A stretch of DNA of 64,000 bases, from the NCBI RefSeq assembly GCF_014076415.1, contig NZ_CP043568.1:5270001-5334000 (forward strand), written 5' to 3'. Below, piece by piece: positions 25,159-34,110 of this stretch. The notes below the pieces were generated by a model, which searched no databases, had not been told where the DNA came from, and saw nothing but the letters and a program-made list of their open reading frames with translations. Position 1 is the first letter of the stretch. Every line of letters starts with the position of its first letter. A program made the position numbers and the translations under genes. The stretch comes from Comamonas testosteroni. GTDB lineage: Bacteria > Pseudomonadota > Gammaproteobacteria > Burkholderiales > Burkholderiaceae_C.

Positions 25159-26382
25159 TTACTGCCCTTCCCAGCGCTTGAGCACCAGGGAGGCATTGGT
25201 GCCGCCAAAGCCAAAGCTGTTGGACAGCACGGTCTTGAGCTCGGCATCGCGGGTCTGGGTGACCAGAGGCATATTGCCCAGCAGCGGGTCAGGCGTGTCC
25301 ACGTTCACCGAGCCGGCGATAAAGCCCTTGTTCAGCATGATCAGGCAGTAAATTGCTTCCTGCACACCGGTCGCGCCCAGCGAATGGCCGGTCAGCGACT
25401 TGGTGGACGAAAACGGAGGTACCTGGTCACCGAACAGCTCGCGCATGGCACGCACTTCCTGCATATCGCCCACAGGGGTCGATGTGCCGTGGGTGTTGAT
25501 GTAGTCGATGGGCGCATCCACGGTTTCCATGGCCTGCTTCATGCAGGCGATTGCGCCGTCGCCCGAGGGAGCGACCATGTCTTCGCCGTCGCTGGTGGCA
25601 CCGAAGCCCACCACTTCGGCCAGGATGTTGGCACCACGCGCCAGCGCGTGCTCCAGGCTTTCCAGCACCACCGCACCGCCGCCGCCGGCGATCACGAAGC
25701 CGTCACGGTTGGCATCGTAGGCACGCGATGCCTTTTCGGGCGTCTCGTTGTACTTGCTGGACATGGCACCCATGCCGTCGAACAGCAGCGACATGCCCCA
25801 GGACAGCTCTTCGCCACCGCCGGCAAACATCACATCCTGCATGCCCCAGGCAATCTGCTGGGCTGCTGCACCGATGCAGTGGGCCGAGGTGGAGCAGGCC
25901 GAGGTGATGGAGTAGTTGATGCCCTTGACCTTGAAGTTGGTTGCCAGGCAAGCCGACACCGTGGAGCTCATGCAGCGTGTGACCTGGTAAGGGCCCACGC
26001 GGCGAATACCTTTTTCACGCAGCGTATCGGCTGCCTCGATCTGATTGGCCGGCGAGCCTCCGCCCGAGCCCATGATCAGACCGGTGCGCGGGTTGCTCAC
26101 CTGTTCGGGCGTGAGACCGGCTTGCCTGATCGCGTCTTCGAGAGCGATCTGCGAATAAGCCGCAGCATCGCCCATGAAGCGCAACTGCTTGCGGTCGATA
26201 CGCGCCTCGATATCGATCTCGGGAATGCCTGCCACCTGCGAGCGCATGCCCAGCTCCGTGAACTGGGGCATGGCCTTGATGCCGCTCTTGCCCTCGCGCA
26301 GCGAGGCCTCCACCGTTGCCAGGTCATTGCCGATGCACGAGACAATGCCCGCGCCGGTGATCACTACCCGCTTCTTGCTCAT
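25159..26382 (-). CDS. fabB: 3-oxoacyl-ACP synthase I
   Basis: FabB elongates unsaturated acyl-ACP with malonyl-ACP in type II fatty-acid synthesis. The 407-residue thiolase-fold protein starts [20 protein letters not shown] and has the nucleophile block [20 protein letters not shown] (Cys163). The two catalytic histidines lie in [15 protein letters not shown] and [16 protein letters not shown], and [15 protein letters not shown] is at the C-terminus, as expected. FabB rather than FabF is indicated by the C-terminal [12 protein letters not shown] and by coupling with fabA: the fabB ATG overlaps the fabA stop by 4 bp. The pair is followed by an intrinsic terminator. Confidence 0.97.
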   Translation of the reverse strand: MSKKRVVITGAGIVSCIGNDLATVEASLREGKSGIKAMPQFTELGMRSQVAGIPEIDIEARIDRKQLRFMGDAAAYSQIALEDAIRQAGLTPEQVSNPRTGLIMGSGGGSPANQIEAADTLREKGIRRVGPYQVTRCMSSTVSACLATNFKVKGINYSITSACSTSAHCIGAAAQQIAWGMQDVMFAGGGEELSWGMSLLFDGMGAMSSKYNETPEKASRAYDANRDGFVIAGGGGAVVLESLEHALARGANILAEVVGFGATSDGEDMVAPSGDGAIACMKQAMETVDAPIDYINTHGTSTPVGDMQEVRAMRELFGDQVPPFSSTKSLTGHSLGATGVQEAIYCLIMLNKGFIAGSVNVDTPDPLLGNMPLVTQTRDAELKTVLSNSFGFGGTNASLVLKRWEGQ

Positions 26383-26903
26383 GCTGCCGTTCCCTTGGCA
26401 TCACCTTCACGCAGGAACAGACCCACGCGCAGGTCATTGGCCACGTAAATTTCCTTGCCGTCGGCCAGCAGGCGTGCGTCGCCGATGGCCATGTTCAGCT
26501 TGCGCTTGATCACTCGCTTGATATCAATTTCATATGTCACGAGTTTGACATCGGGACCCACTTCACCGGTGAACTTGACTTCACCCGCACCCAGGGCTCG
26601 ACCGCGACCTGGCAGACGCAGCCAGGTCAGGTAAAAGCCGATCAACTGCCACATGGCGTCCAGGCCCAGGCAACCGGGCATGACGGGGTCGCCCTGAAAG
26701 TGGCAATCAAAGAACCACAGATCGGGCTTGACGTCCAGTTCCGCAACAATCTTGCCCAGACCGTGGGCACCGCCGTCCTCGGAGATATGTGTGATGCGAT
26801 CGAACATCAACATGGGAGGCAGGGGCAGACGTCCGCTATCGGCACCAAACAGCTTGCCTTCGCCGGACGCGATCAGTTGTTCGTAGGAAAAAGATTCAGC
26901 CAT
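26379..26903 (-). CDS. fabA: 3-hydroxydecanoyl-ACP dehydratase/isomerase
   Basis: FabA dehydrates 3-hydroxydecanoyl-ACP and isomerises trans-2- to cis-3-decenoyl-ACP, starting the anaerobic-type unsaturated fatty-acid branch that FabB then elongates. The 174-residue hot-dog protein has the active-site helix [20 protein letters not shown] with His68 and Asp82. Its N-terminus is [20 protein letters not shown] and its end is [18 protein letters not shown]. It is first in the fabA-fabB operon. The 219 bp upstream (26904-27122) holds the promoter; an imperfect GC-rich CGCCCGC/GCGGGCG inverted repeat in it may terminate lnt. Confidence 0.97.
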   Translation of the reverse strand: MAESFSYEQLIASGEGKLFGADSGRLPLPPMLMFDRITHISEDGGAHGLGKIVAELDVKPDLWFFDCHFQGDPVMPGCLGLDAMWQLIGFYLTWLRLPGRGRALGAGEVKFTGEVGPDVKLVTYEIDIKRVIKRKLNMAIGDARLLADGKEIYVANDLRVGLFLREGDAKGTAA

Positions 26904-27122
26904 TCTCTCAATTGCTCCGCGGCAGCCTGTGCAAGCTACCTGTTACTCTGTATTTTGGGTGACGGGACCCGCGCCCGCTGCGCGCGCCCACTGCGGGCGG
27001 TACAACCTGGGATTATCAAGGCTCGCGCCCCTACCCGGGACACAATACCCGTTTTCAGGCCCAAGACTCTGCCACAAATGCCACAGCCGCTGATGCCGAC
27101 GTGGCTTATTCCGTGCGCGCCA

Positions 27123-28766
27123 CTACGCCTTCCCCGGCCTTTTCGAGGACCGCCAGGCCAGCGCACAAAGCGCCAGGCACAACAGCGTCAAAGGCAGCAG
27201 GCCCAAGGCATGTACCCAGCGCGCATAAGGTGTCAGCCCGTCGCGCCCCTGCACCCGGCCCTGCAACACTGCACGTTCGAAAGGTGCCAGTGCTTTCACC
27301 ACTTGCCCTTTGTGATCGATCACCACTGTGGCTCCGGTGTTCGTTGCGCGCAACATGGGACGCTCGAACTCCAGCGCGCGCATGCGGCTGATGGACAAAT
27401 GCTGATCGATGGCCACGGAGTCGCCAAACCAGCCGATATTACTCAGATTGACCAGCACCGTGGGTGCCGTCGCCGCATTGCCGAAATGGGCCGCCAGCTC
27501 TTCGCCGAACAAATCCTCGTAGCAGATATTGGGTGACAGGCGCTCGCCCGCCCAGCTCATGGAAGGCTGGCCCAGTGCGCCGCGATTGAAGTCGCCCAGC
27601 GGAATATCCATGAGCTCGGTGAACCAGCGGAACATGGGTGGAATGAACTCGCCAAACGGCACCAGATGGTGCTTGTCGTACTGATATGCCTGAGCCTGCC
27701 CTGGCAACCAACCTTCGACCGTATTGGTAAATCCCTGGTCCCAGTTGCCCAGCGGAAGGCCCACCAGAGCCGCACGGCGGGATTCCTTGGCGACAAACGG
27801 TGCGCGCACAAAGTCCAGATAGCCTTCAGGAAGCTGCTGGGGCAGCAGTGGAATCGCTGTCTCGGGCGCCACCACCAACTGGGCGCTGGCGTCATGCAAC
27901 TGCTGGGCATACCAGCGCAGTGCCACCACCACGCCCGAGCCCATTTCAAACTTCTCATCCTGAGGAATATTGCCCTGCAGCAGCTCCACGCTCATGCCGG
28001 GCTGCTGACCAGGTGCTTCAATGGCAGCATCACGCGACCACCACAGCCCGCCCCAGACCAGACCCAGTGCCACCGCAGATGCAAGGGCCTGCTTGAATTT
28101 CAGCAATGCCGATCTGCTCTGCATGCGCCAGACCAGCAGCGCCAGCCAGGCTGCAGCCCAGGCCGCCACAAACCCCGCTCCGTAGACGCCAATCCAGCGC
28201 GGCAGCACGGCCAGCGGGCCTTCCACATGGGCATAGCCGCCTGCCCCCCAGGGGAAACCGGTCCAGAGCCAGCCACGCGCCAGCTCGGCCAGCGTCCATA
28301 GTGCAGCAAAGACCATCGCCGACAATGCATCCGGCGCCTTTGCCAAACGCTTGAAACACCATGCAGCCACGGCGTAATAGCCGCCCAGAAAGCCCGCCAG
28401 CGCCAACACGGCGGCCACCGCCAATGGCGCCGCCAATCCGCCATAGGTGTGCATGGAGATGAAGAGCCACCAGAAAGTGGCCGCCAGCCAGGCCGTGCCG
28501 AACAGCCAGGCCCGGCCCGCCGCCTGAGCGGCGGTACGGGCAGCCAGCAGCGCATGAACCAGCACCGCCAGCGACAGGATCTGCAGCCACCACAGCGGAC
28601 GGCCATAGCCTCCGACCAAGCTCAGCCAGCCGTCGCCCTGGCCGCGAGCCCAGGGCCAGGCCAGAGAGAAGGCCTGCAGTCCGCCTGCAATCAGCATCAA
28701 AAGCCAGCTCATCCAGCCTTTAGGCCTGGCAGCAGCGGTCTGAACGGTAGAGGCAGTGTTGGTCAT
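27123..28766 (-). CDS. lnt: Apolipoprotein N-acyltransferase
   Basis: Lnt adds the third acyl chain to the N-terminal Cys of lipoproteins at the periplasmic face of the inner membrane. The 547-residue protein has five to six N-terminal helices (LLMLIAGGLQAFSLAWPWA onward) including the motif LWTGFPWGAGGYAHVEGPLA. A nitrilase domain follows, with the triad in VAPETAIPLLPQ (Glu), a Lys further on and PNICYEDLFGEEL (Cys), and a C-terminal helix. In related genomes lnt is followed by glyQS; here fabAB and gmhB follow instead. It is downstream of corC, with a terminator hairpin between them. Confidence 0.96.
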   Translation of the reverse strand: MTNTASTVQTAAARPKGWMSWLLMLIAGGLQAFSLAWPWARGQGDGWLSLVGGYGRPLWWLQILSLAVLVHALLAARTAAQAAGRAWLFGTAWLAATFWWLFISMHTYGGLAAPLAVAAVLALAGFLGGYYAVAAWCFKRLAKAPDALSAMVFAALWTLAELARGWLWTGFPWGAGGYAHVEGPLAVLPRWIGVYGAGFVAAWAAAWLALLVWRMQSRSALLKFKQALASAVALGLVWGGLWWSRDAAIEAPGQQPGMSVELLQGNIPQDEKFEMGSGVVVALRWYAQQLHDASAQLVVAPETAIPLLPQQLPEGYLDFVRAPFVAKESRRAALVGLPLGNWDQGFTNTVEGWLPGQAQAYQYDKHHLVPFGEFIPPMFRWFTELMDIPLGDFNRGALGQPSMSWAGERLSPNICYEDLFGEELAAHFGNAATAPTVLVNLSNIGWFGDSVAIDQHLSISRMRALEFERPMLRATNTGATVVIDHKGQVVKALAPFERAVLQGRVQGRDGLTPYARWVHALGLLPLTLLCLALCALAWRSSKRPGKA

Positions 28767-28786
28767 AGGAATCAGCAGGCACTAAC

Positions 28787-28812
28787 AAAACACCCAACCG
28801 GGCGGTTGGGTG
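28787..28812 (-). terminator. Hairpin terminator between corC and lnt
   Basis: A perfect 9-bp stem CACCCAACC / GGTTGGGTG with a 4-base loop is followed on the minus strand by TTTTGTT. It lies ~107 bp downstream of corC and 21 bp upstream of the lnt start, so lnt probably has its own promoter or depends on readthrough. Confidence 0.75.
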
Positions 28813-28918
28813 AATTCAAGCATACGAAGTATCGCCAAGACTTGTGAAAACCAAGAGGCACAACCAGTATTTCCACCGGCATCACACCAGGCCTGCCCCG
28901 AATTTGCGCAGGTCGCGA

Positions 28919-29800
28919 TCAGTTGCGAACCAAGCTGTCTGACGAAGGATCGCGCACCACCTTGAACCAGCGCACCGCGCCGCCCTTGGTATGGAGCACG
29001 GTGAACTCCAGCCCGCCCAGATGAATCTGCTCGCCGCGCTTGGGCACATGGCCGATTTCATGGGCAATCAGTCCACCAATGGTATCGAACTCGGCATCGG
29101 GGTCGCTGGCATGCAGCGAAGTCTCGAACTCCTCGCTCACATGCTCGATGCTGGCATCGCCCGCAACACGATAGCTGTTGTCGGCCAGAGCAAAGATATC
29201 GCCCTCGTCCTCGGGGATGTCGAACTCGTCCTCGATCTCGCCGACGATTTCCTCCAGCACATCTTCAATCGTCACCAGGCCGGCCACACGGCCAAACTCG
29301 TCGATGACGACGGCCAGATGATTGCGATTGGCGCGGAACTCACGCAGCAGGTCGTTCAGGCCCTTGCTCTCGGGCACGAAGACGGCAGGGCGCACCAGAG
29401 CACGAATGTTCAGGGTGGGAGAGCGCTGCAGCTTGAGCAAATCCTTGGCCATGAGAATGCCAATGATGTTCTCGCGCTCGCCCTGGTAGACCGGAAAGCG
29501 CGAATGCGCCGTGGTCAGAACCTGGTGCAGGATTTCTTCATACGGAGCGTCGATATTGATGAGATCCATGCGTGGCGCGGCCACCATGACTTCTCCGGCG
29601 CTCATGTCGGCCATGCGAATCACGCGCTCCAGCATGACACGCGACTCGGTGCCGATGACCTGATTGTCTTCGGCTTCGGCCAGGGTTTCGATCAGTTCAT
29701 CGGGAGACTCCGGTGCTGGATGGATGAACTCAGCCACCTTTTGCAGGAAGCTTCGCTTGTCTTCCTTCTCGGGAAGTCGCGCAGGATGGGGGTCAGACAC
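28919..29800 (-). CDS. corC: CBS-pair CorC/HlyC-domain protein (YbeX)
   Basis: The 293-residue cytoplasmic protein contains two CBS repeats (about residues 65-200: VMVAAPRMDLINIDAPYEEI ... IIGILMAKDLLKLQ ... NHLAVVIDEFGRVAGLVTIE) and a C-terminal CorC_HlyC domain (~210-290). There is no membrane domain, which matches E. coli YbeX, a protein tied to Mg2+/Co2+ efflux and ribosome metabolism. The acidic motif EEIVGEIEDEFDIPEDEGD is present. It lies upstream of lnt on the same strand, the ybeX-lnt order widespread in proteobacteria; a terminator separates them. Exact function in this group is not settled. Confidence 0.93.
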   Translation of the reverse strand: MSDPHPARLPEKEDKRSFLQKVAEFIHPAPESPDELIETLAEAEDNQVIGTESRVMLERVIRMADMSAGEVMVAAPRMDLINIDAPYEEILHQVLTTAHSRFPVYQGERENIIGILMAKDLLKLQRSPTLNIRALVRPAVFVPESKGLNDLLREFRANRNHLAVVIDEFGRVAGLVTIEDVLEEIVGEIEDEFDIPEDEGDIFALADNSYRVAGDASIEHVSEEFETSLHASDPDAEFDTIGGLIAHEIGHVPKRGEQIHLGGLEFTVLHTKGGAVRWFKVVRDPSSDSLVRN

Positions 29801-29988
29801 TGTCTTGGAGTGCAGGACGTGCGGTAGTCGAACAAGTCACCAAGAATAACGGATTGTGTTGACAGACGGCTTGCTAGCTCACAAAAGCCATGAGCGGCTG
29901 TCACCGAGCACACTCAGTCAAAGCTCTTTTGATATCTGCTTGCGCTTGTCTTTATTGGGCTGCAGCCTTGCCGGCTTCACCAGACGAC

Positions 29989-30711
29989 TTACTCGCCTGA
30001 TTTGTGCCGGCCTTCCTGCACGCCCTTGCGCACTTCCTGCACACCGGCCAGGAAAGCCCAGAAATTGACGGCCTGCTTCTTGAGCTGATAGTCCATCTCG
30101 CCCAGATGCTCGGTCACCAGGTCGCTGACATGGGTCTCGAAGTCGGCAGGCGGCAGCTCCAGATAGGCTTCGGATTCCGAACCTTCTCGCTTGACCGTGG
30201 CACCCGCATTGCGCGCAATCTTGAGCATGGCCGTGTTCTCGGACAGCGCATGGATGAACATCATGCTCACGTTCTTGCTGCGCGCATGCAGCACTGCACG
30301 TGCAAACAGACGTGCCCCCAGTCCCTTGCCGCGCGCACTCTTGAGCACGGAAACGCCAAATTCTGCGCATTTCTCATGCTCGGGGTGGCCGGCAAAGGCC
30401 AGATGCGCCATGGAGATCAATTCCAGGCGGCGGTTGAAGATGCCGAAGATATCGTCGCGCTCGAAATCGAGCTGCTCGACATAGCGGCGCACCTGCTCGT
30501 CGTTGGCCGCATAGCCAAAGCGCAGATAGCGATCACGCGCATCCAGCTTGAGCAGATGCTTGGTGATGCGGTCCCGGTGGCGCGGGCTCAGCGAACGGAT
30601 GGGGACCAAGGACGGCGAGCGACGCTCGGCGCCATGGGACTTGCCCATGTCTCGCAGCCAGCCGGAGCCGGCCTGCCAGGGCGATGTCAACCAGTCTTTG
30701 GGGAGGTTCAT
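29989..30711 (-). CDS. GNAT-family N-acetyltransferase
   Basis: A 240-residue protein with a GNAT domain at about residues 45-190. The acetyl-CoA loop ARGKGLGARLFARAV fits the Q/R-x-x-G-x-G/A motif, preceded by AHLAFAGHPEHEKCAEFGVS and followed by MMFIHALSENTAMLKIARNA. The N-terminal ~40 residues and the C-terminal helix (EMDYQLKKQAVNFWAFLAGV) are outside the domain. Acceptor substrate is unknown. It is a single gene; a palindrome TGTTGC-ATT-GCAACA lies ~43 bp upstream of its start (30754-30768). Confidence 0.9.
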   Translation of the reverse strand: MNLPKDWLTSPWQAGSGWLRDMGKSHGAERRSPSLVPIRSLSPRHRDRITKHLLKLDARDRYLRFGYAANDEQVRRYVEQLDFERDDIFGIFNRRLELISMAHLAFAGHPEHEKCAEFGVSVLKSARGKGLGARLFARAVLHARSKNVSMMFIHALSENTAMLKIARNAGATVKREGSESEAYLELPPADFETHVSDLVTEHLGEMDYQLKKQAVNFWAFLAGVQEVRKGVQEGRHKSGE

Positions 30712-30753
30712 AGCCTGAAATATAGGTAAAAACCCGAGGTTTCACAAGCCACA

Positions 30754-30768
30754 TGTTGCATTGCAACA
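30754..30768. promoter_or_regulatory. 15-bp palindrome upstream of the GNAT gene
   Basis: TGTTGC-ATT-GCAACA is a perfect inverted repeat in the promoter region. A close relative (16 of 18 positions including flanks) occurs at 43918-43935. The binding protein is unknown; similar TTGC-N3-GCAA palindromes have been discussed for PhaR-type regulators of polyhydroxybutyrate genes, which is only a suggestion here. Confidence 0.4.
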
Positions 30769-30854
30769 ATCCTGTAAGGATTTTCCGCTAATTCAACACC
30801 TTAGCGTCTGTTTCCGGCTAGGTCATGGTCCGAATGAAGGACCTCTACGAAGGC

Positions 30855-31337
30855 CTAGAGCGGCACCGCCGTCGTGACCTTGACCCGGTCCATGACAAAG
30901 CTGGTTTTGCAATCCTGCACACTGGGGTGTTTGAGCAGCGTGTCCATGATGAAACGACTGTAATGCTGCATGTCCGCCACCACCACCCGCAGCAGATAAT
31001 CCATCTCGCCAGTGAGGGAGACGCACTCCACCACCTCGGGCCAGGTCTGCACGCTGGCGCGGAACACATCCATGGGATTGCGCTTGCTGGTTTCGGTGTA
31101 TTTTTCCAGACGCACATTGATATAGGCTGTCAGCCCCAGGCCCACGGTCTCGGGCTGCACCAGAGCCACATAGCGGTCGATGACACCGTTTTCCTCCAGC
31201 CGCTTGACACGGCGCAGCACGGCGCTGGGCGACAGCCCAACCTGTTCCCCGATGACGTCATAAGTTTCTCGGCCATTGGCCTGCAAACGGCGCAAAATCG
31301 CCTTATCCAGTTTGTCGATGGTGTGCATGGAACTCAT
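30855..31337 (-). CDS. Lrp/AsnC-family transcriptional regulator
   Basis: A 160-residue two-domain regulator. The N-terminal winged helix (TIDKLDKAILRRLQANGRET then YDVIGEQVGLSPSAVLRRVK) and the C-terminal RAM/ACT-like domain (GLGLTAYINVRLEKYT ... VVECVSLTGEMDYLLRVVVA) are complete. ATG codons at 31337 and 31328 are both possible starts. It diverges from hppD across ~220 bp containing an AATGGTTA/TAACCATT inverted repeat. Lrp-type proteins beside aromatic amino-acid catabolic genes usually respond to an amino acid, so tyrosine/phenylalanine-dependent control of hppD is inferred. Confidence 0.93.
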   Translation of the reverse strand: MSSMHTIDKLDKAILRRLQANGRETYDVIGEQVGLSPSAVLRRVKRLEENGVIDRYVALVQPETVGLGLTAYINVRLEKYTETSKRNPMDVFRASVQTWPEVVECVSLTGEMDYLLRVVVADMQHYSRFIMDTLLKHPSVQDCKTSFVMDRVKVTTAVPL

Positions 31338-31371
31338 GGCGGCAGATTATAAAAACAGCGCAGTTTTTATT

Positions 31372-31395
31372 AATGGTTAACCCTTGATAACCATT
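31372..31395. promoter_or_regulatory. Candidate Lrp operator in the lrp-hppD intergenic region
   Basis: Perfect 8-bp arms AATGGTTA (31372-31379) and TAACCATT (31388-31395), 8 bases apart, in an AT-rich stretch 35 bp upstream of the Lrp start and ~160 bp upstream of the hppD start. Confidence 0.55.
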
Positions 31396-31556
31396 TAAAT
31401 TGCACGAAATCAATTTTTTACGCAATTTTCATGCAATGAGCTGTTTGCAGCCAAGGCATTTTTGCATGAAGCTTGTCCGCGCCCTGTCCTACAGTGCATC
31501 CATCGTCGACACCTGTTCTTCATGTGTTGCACCCCTACCCGATGGAGACCTCTGCC

Positions 31557-32678
31557 ATGAACGCCCCGCTGACCCAAAGCAACGCCAGCCAGTTCCAGAC
31601 CTGGGACAACCCCATGGGCACGGACGGCTTCGAGTTCGTCGAATACGCGGCCCCCGACCCCGTGGCCATGGGTCAGTTGTTCGAGCGCATGGGCTTTCAG
31701 GCCATCGCCAAGCACCGTCGCAAGAACGTGACCCTGTATCGTCAGGGCGAGATCAACTTCATCATCAATGCAGAGCCAGACAGCTTTGCCCAGCGCTTCG
31801 CGCGTCTGCACGGCCCCAGCGTCTGCGCCATCGCCATCCGCGTCAACGACGCCAAGTACGCCTATGAGCGCGCCACTTCGCTGGGCGCCTGGGGCTATGC
31901 CCAGCAGGCGGCCCCCGGCGAACTGAGCATTCCCGCCATCAAGGGCATTGGCGACTCCCTGATCTATTTCATCGACAAGTGGCGCGGCAAGAATGGCGCC
32001 AAGGACGGTGACCTGGGCAATATCAGCTTCTTCGATGTGGACTTCGAGCCTCTGCCCGGTGCCGACCTGCACCCCGAGGGCCTGGGCCTGACCTATATCG
32101 ACCACCTGACCAACAACGTCTACCGCGGCCGCATGGCCGAGCTGGCCGAGTTCTACGAGCGCATCTTCAACTTCCGCGAGATTCGCTACTTCGACATCGA
32201 AGGCCAGGCCACAGGCGTCAAGAGCAAGGCCATGACCAGCCCCTGCGGCAAGATCCGCATTCCCATCAACGAGGAAGGCAACGACAAGGCTGGCCAGATT
32301 CAGGAATATCTGGACATGTACCACGGCGAAGGCATACAGCACATCGCGCTGGGCTCGACCAATCTCTATGACACCGTGGATGGTCTGCAGATGAACGGCA
32401 TCAAGCTGCTGAATACCAGCGAGACCTATTACGAGCTGCTGCCCAAGCGCATCCCCGAGCTGCAGGAGCCCATTTCCGAGCTGCTGGCGCGCAACATCCT
32501 GGTGGACGGCCAGCCCGGCGAGCTGCTGCTGCAGATCTTCAGCGAAAACCAGCTGGGCCCGATCTTCTTCGAGTTCATCCAGCGCAAGGGCAATAGCGGC
32601 TTTGGCGAGGGCAATTTCAAGGCCTTGTTCGAGACCATGGAACTCGACCAGATGCGCCGCGGCGTGCTCAAGACCTGA
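31557..32678 (+). CDS. hppD: 4-hydroxyphenylpyruvate dioxygenase
   Basis: HppD converts 4-hydroxyphenylpyruvate to homogentisate using Fe(II) and O2. The ATG at 31557 (MNAPLTQSNASQFQTWDNPM) is preceded by GGAG at an 11-base spacing, so the 373-residue form was chosen over upstream in-frame ATGs. Two VOC domains are present; iron ligands fall in YIDHLTNNV, IQHIALGST and the C-terminal FFEFIQRKGNSGFGEGNFKA, a diagnostic HPPD signature. No homogentisate dioxygenase follows; a Bug-type receptor and phhA do, so the locus combines entry (PhhA) and ring-modifying steps of phenylalanine/tyrosine degradation. Confidence 0.97.
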   Translation: MNAPLTQSNASQFQTWDNPMGTDGFEFVEYAAPDPVAMGQLFERMGFQAIAKHRRKNVTLYRQGEINFIINAEPDSFAQRFARLHGPSVCAIAIRVNDAKYAYERATSLGAWGYAQQAAPGELSIPAIKGIGDSLIYFIDKWRGKNGAKDGDLGNISFFDVDFEPLPGADLHPEGLGLTYIDHLTNNVYRGRMAELAEFYERIFNFREIRYFDIEGQATGVKSKAMTSPCGKIRIPINEEGNDKAGQIQEYLDMYHGEGIQHIALGSTNLYDTVDGLQMNGIKLLNTSETYYELLPKRIPELQEPISELLARNILVDGQPGELLLQIFSENQLGPIFFEFIQRKGNSGFGEGNFKALFETMELDQMRRGVLKT

Positions 32679-32924
32679 GCCACATCAACGAAGAGCCTGC
32701 CATGCGCCACCTCGGCCTGCACCCGCCTCATCTGCTCGCTTGCAGGATGGCCGGCGTGGGCTCCGGCGCTACGCAATACATCAAAAAGATACCAATGGTT
32801 ACCACTCCATCGAACGGACTATGTGGCAGCCGATTTCCGTCCCTATACTTCCCGTCATGCTGCACTGCCGCATCCACGCCTGGCGTGAGGCGTTGCAGCC
32901 AGCTTCAACGCCCGGAAGGATCCA

Positions 32925-34016
32925 GTGTCGCGACCACATCAGCCACCCGCTACAGCCCCAGAGGACTGCAGATCGCCGGGGATGGACGCGCCTGCCGACA
33001 CCTGGCGCCTTTCCCGCCGCCAGGCCATGTCCCTGGCAGTGGCCTCAGCGACCTCTCTGATCGCGGACAGCGCGCATGCTGCCAGGGATGCGAGCGCCCT
33101 GCCAGCGAATACCAGCCGCAGCCGCAACGAACTCTCGCTGGTAGTGCCCTATGCTGCGGGCGGGCCGCTGGATCGGGCGGCGCGCAAGCTGACGCAGGAA
33201 ACCACGGTCCTGGGCAATATCAATGTGCTCAATGTCGCAGGAGACGGTGGTGCCACGGGTGCAGCCATGGTGGCCAGAGCGGGAGCGCGCGATCCCATGC
33301 TGCTGATGGGCGCCGTGGCCACACATGCCATCCTGCCCTGGCTCAACCCCCAGTTGCCCTACGATCCGCTGCGCGACTTTCAGCCGCTGACACTCGTGGC
33401 CCGCATGCCCCATGTGCTGGTCATGCGCAGCGAACTGGCCATGCAGTGGCGCATCTACACACCGGAAGATTTGCTGCGCTTCATGTCCAAGCACCGGCAG
33501 CCTCTGCGCTATGCCTCGGCGGGCAACGGCAGCATCGGTCACATCGCGGGCCAGTGGTTCCAGTCGCTGACCCAGGTTCCGTTGCAGCATCTGCCGTTTG
33601 GCGGGGCCAGACCGGCTCTGTCGGCCCTTCTCGAGGGCACGGCCGATCTGATGTTCGACAACATCGCATCGGCCCTGCCTCATCTGCGGGCCGGCAGGCT
33701 CAAGGCCATTGGCGTGACCTGGCGCTCGCCGCTGCCGGCTCTGCCGGAAGTGCCCAGCCTGGACGACAGCATCAAGGGCATGAATCTGACCACCTGGTTC
33801 GGCATCTTTGCCACTGCCGGCATCACGGACAGCCAGGCCAAGCGCTGGTCGGAGGCTTTTGCCCAGACGCTGCAAAGGCCCGATATACAGCAGTACTTCG
33901 ACGCCATGGGCGTGGTGCGCGACGACCTGCGTCTGCAGGACTTTGCCCGTCTGGTGCAGGCCGAGCATGCGCGCTACGGCCAGCTCGTCAAGCGCGCCCA
34001 GATACAGATGCACTGA
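32925..34016 (+). CDS. Bug-family (TctC-like) periplasmic solute receptor with Tat-like signal
   Basis: Translation begins at the GTG at 32925, 6 bases after GGAAGGA. The 363-residue product has a long polar N-terminus, then RLSRRQAMSLAVASATSLIA with a twin-arginine-like SRRQAM motif and an AHA cleavage site near residue 52. The mature protein has VVPYAAGGPLDRAARKL and NVAGDGGATGAAMVARAGA, LRYASAGNGSIGHIAGQWF and LPFGGARPALSALLEGTADL, the Bug/tripartite tricarboxylate receptor signatures. Such proteins bind carboxylates and are very numerous in Comamonadaceae. It is placed between hppD and phhA with no membrane-transport genes, so an aromatic acid or amino acid ligand is plausible but inferred. 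Confidence 0.92.
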   Translation: MSRPHQPPATAPEDCRSPGMDAPADTWRLSRRQAMSLAVASATSLIADSAHAARDASALPANTSRSRNELSLVVPYAAGGPLDRAARKLTQETTVLGNINVLNVAGDGGATGAAMVARAGARDPMLLMGAVATHAILPWLNPQLPYDPLRDFQPLTLVARMPHVLVMRSELAMQWRIYTPEDLLRFMSKHRQPLRYASAGNGSIGHIAGQWFQSLTQVPLQHLPFGGARPALSALLEGTADLMFDNIASALPHLRAGRLKAIGVTWRSPLPALPEVPSLDDSIKGMNLTTWFGIFATAGITDSQAKRWSEAFAQTLQRPDIQQYFDAMGVVRDDLRLQDFARLVQAEHARYGQLVKRAQIQMH

Positions 34017-34110
34017 GCCAACGCCCGGCTCGCATCTCCTTTTCCCTGCTGCGCCCCGGCCACGAGCTCTGGCTGCAGCCTTCGCGACCCCTCATCTCAG
34101 GGAGTGCCCT

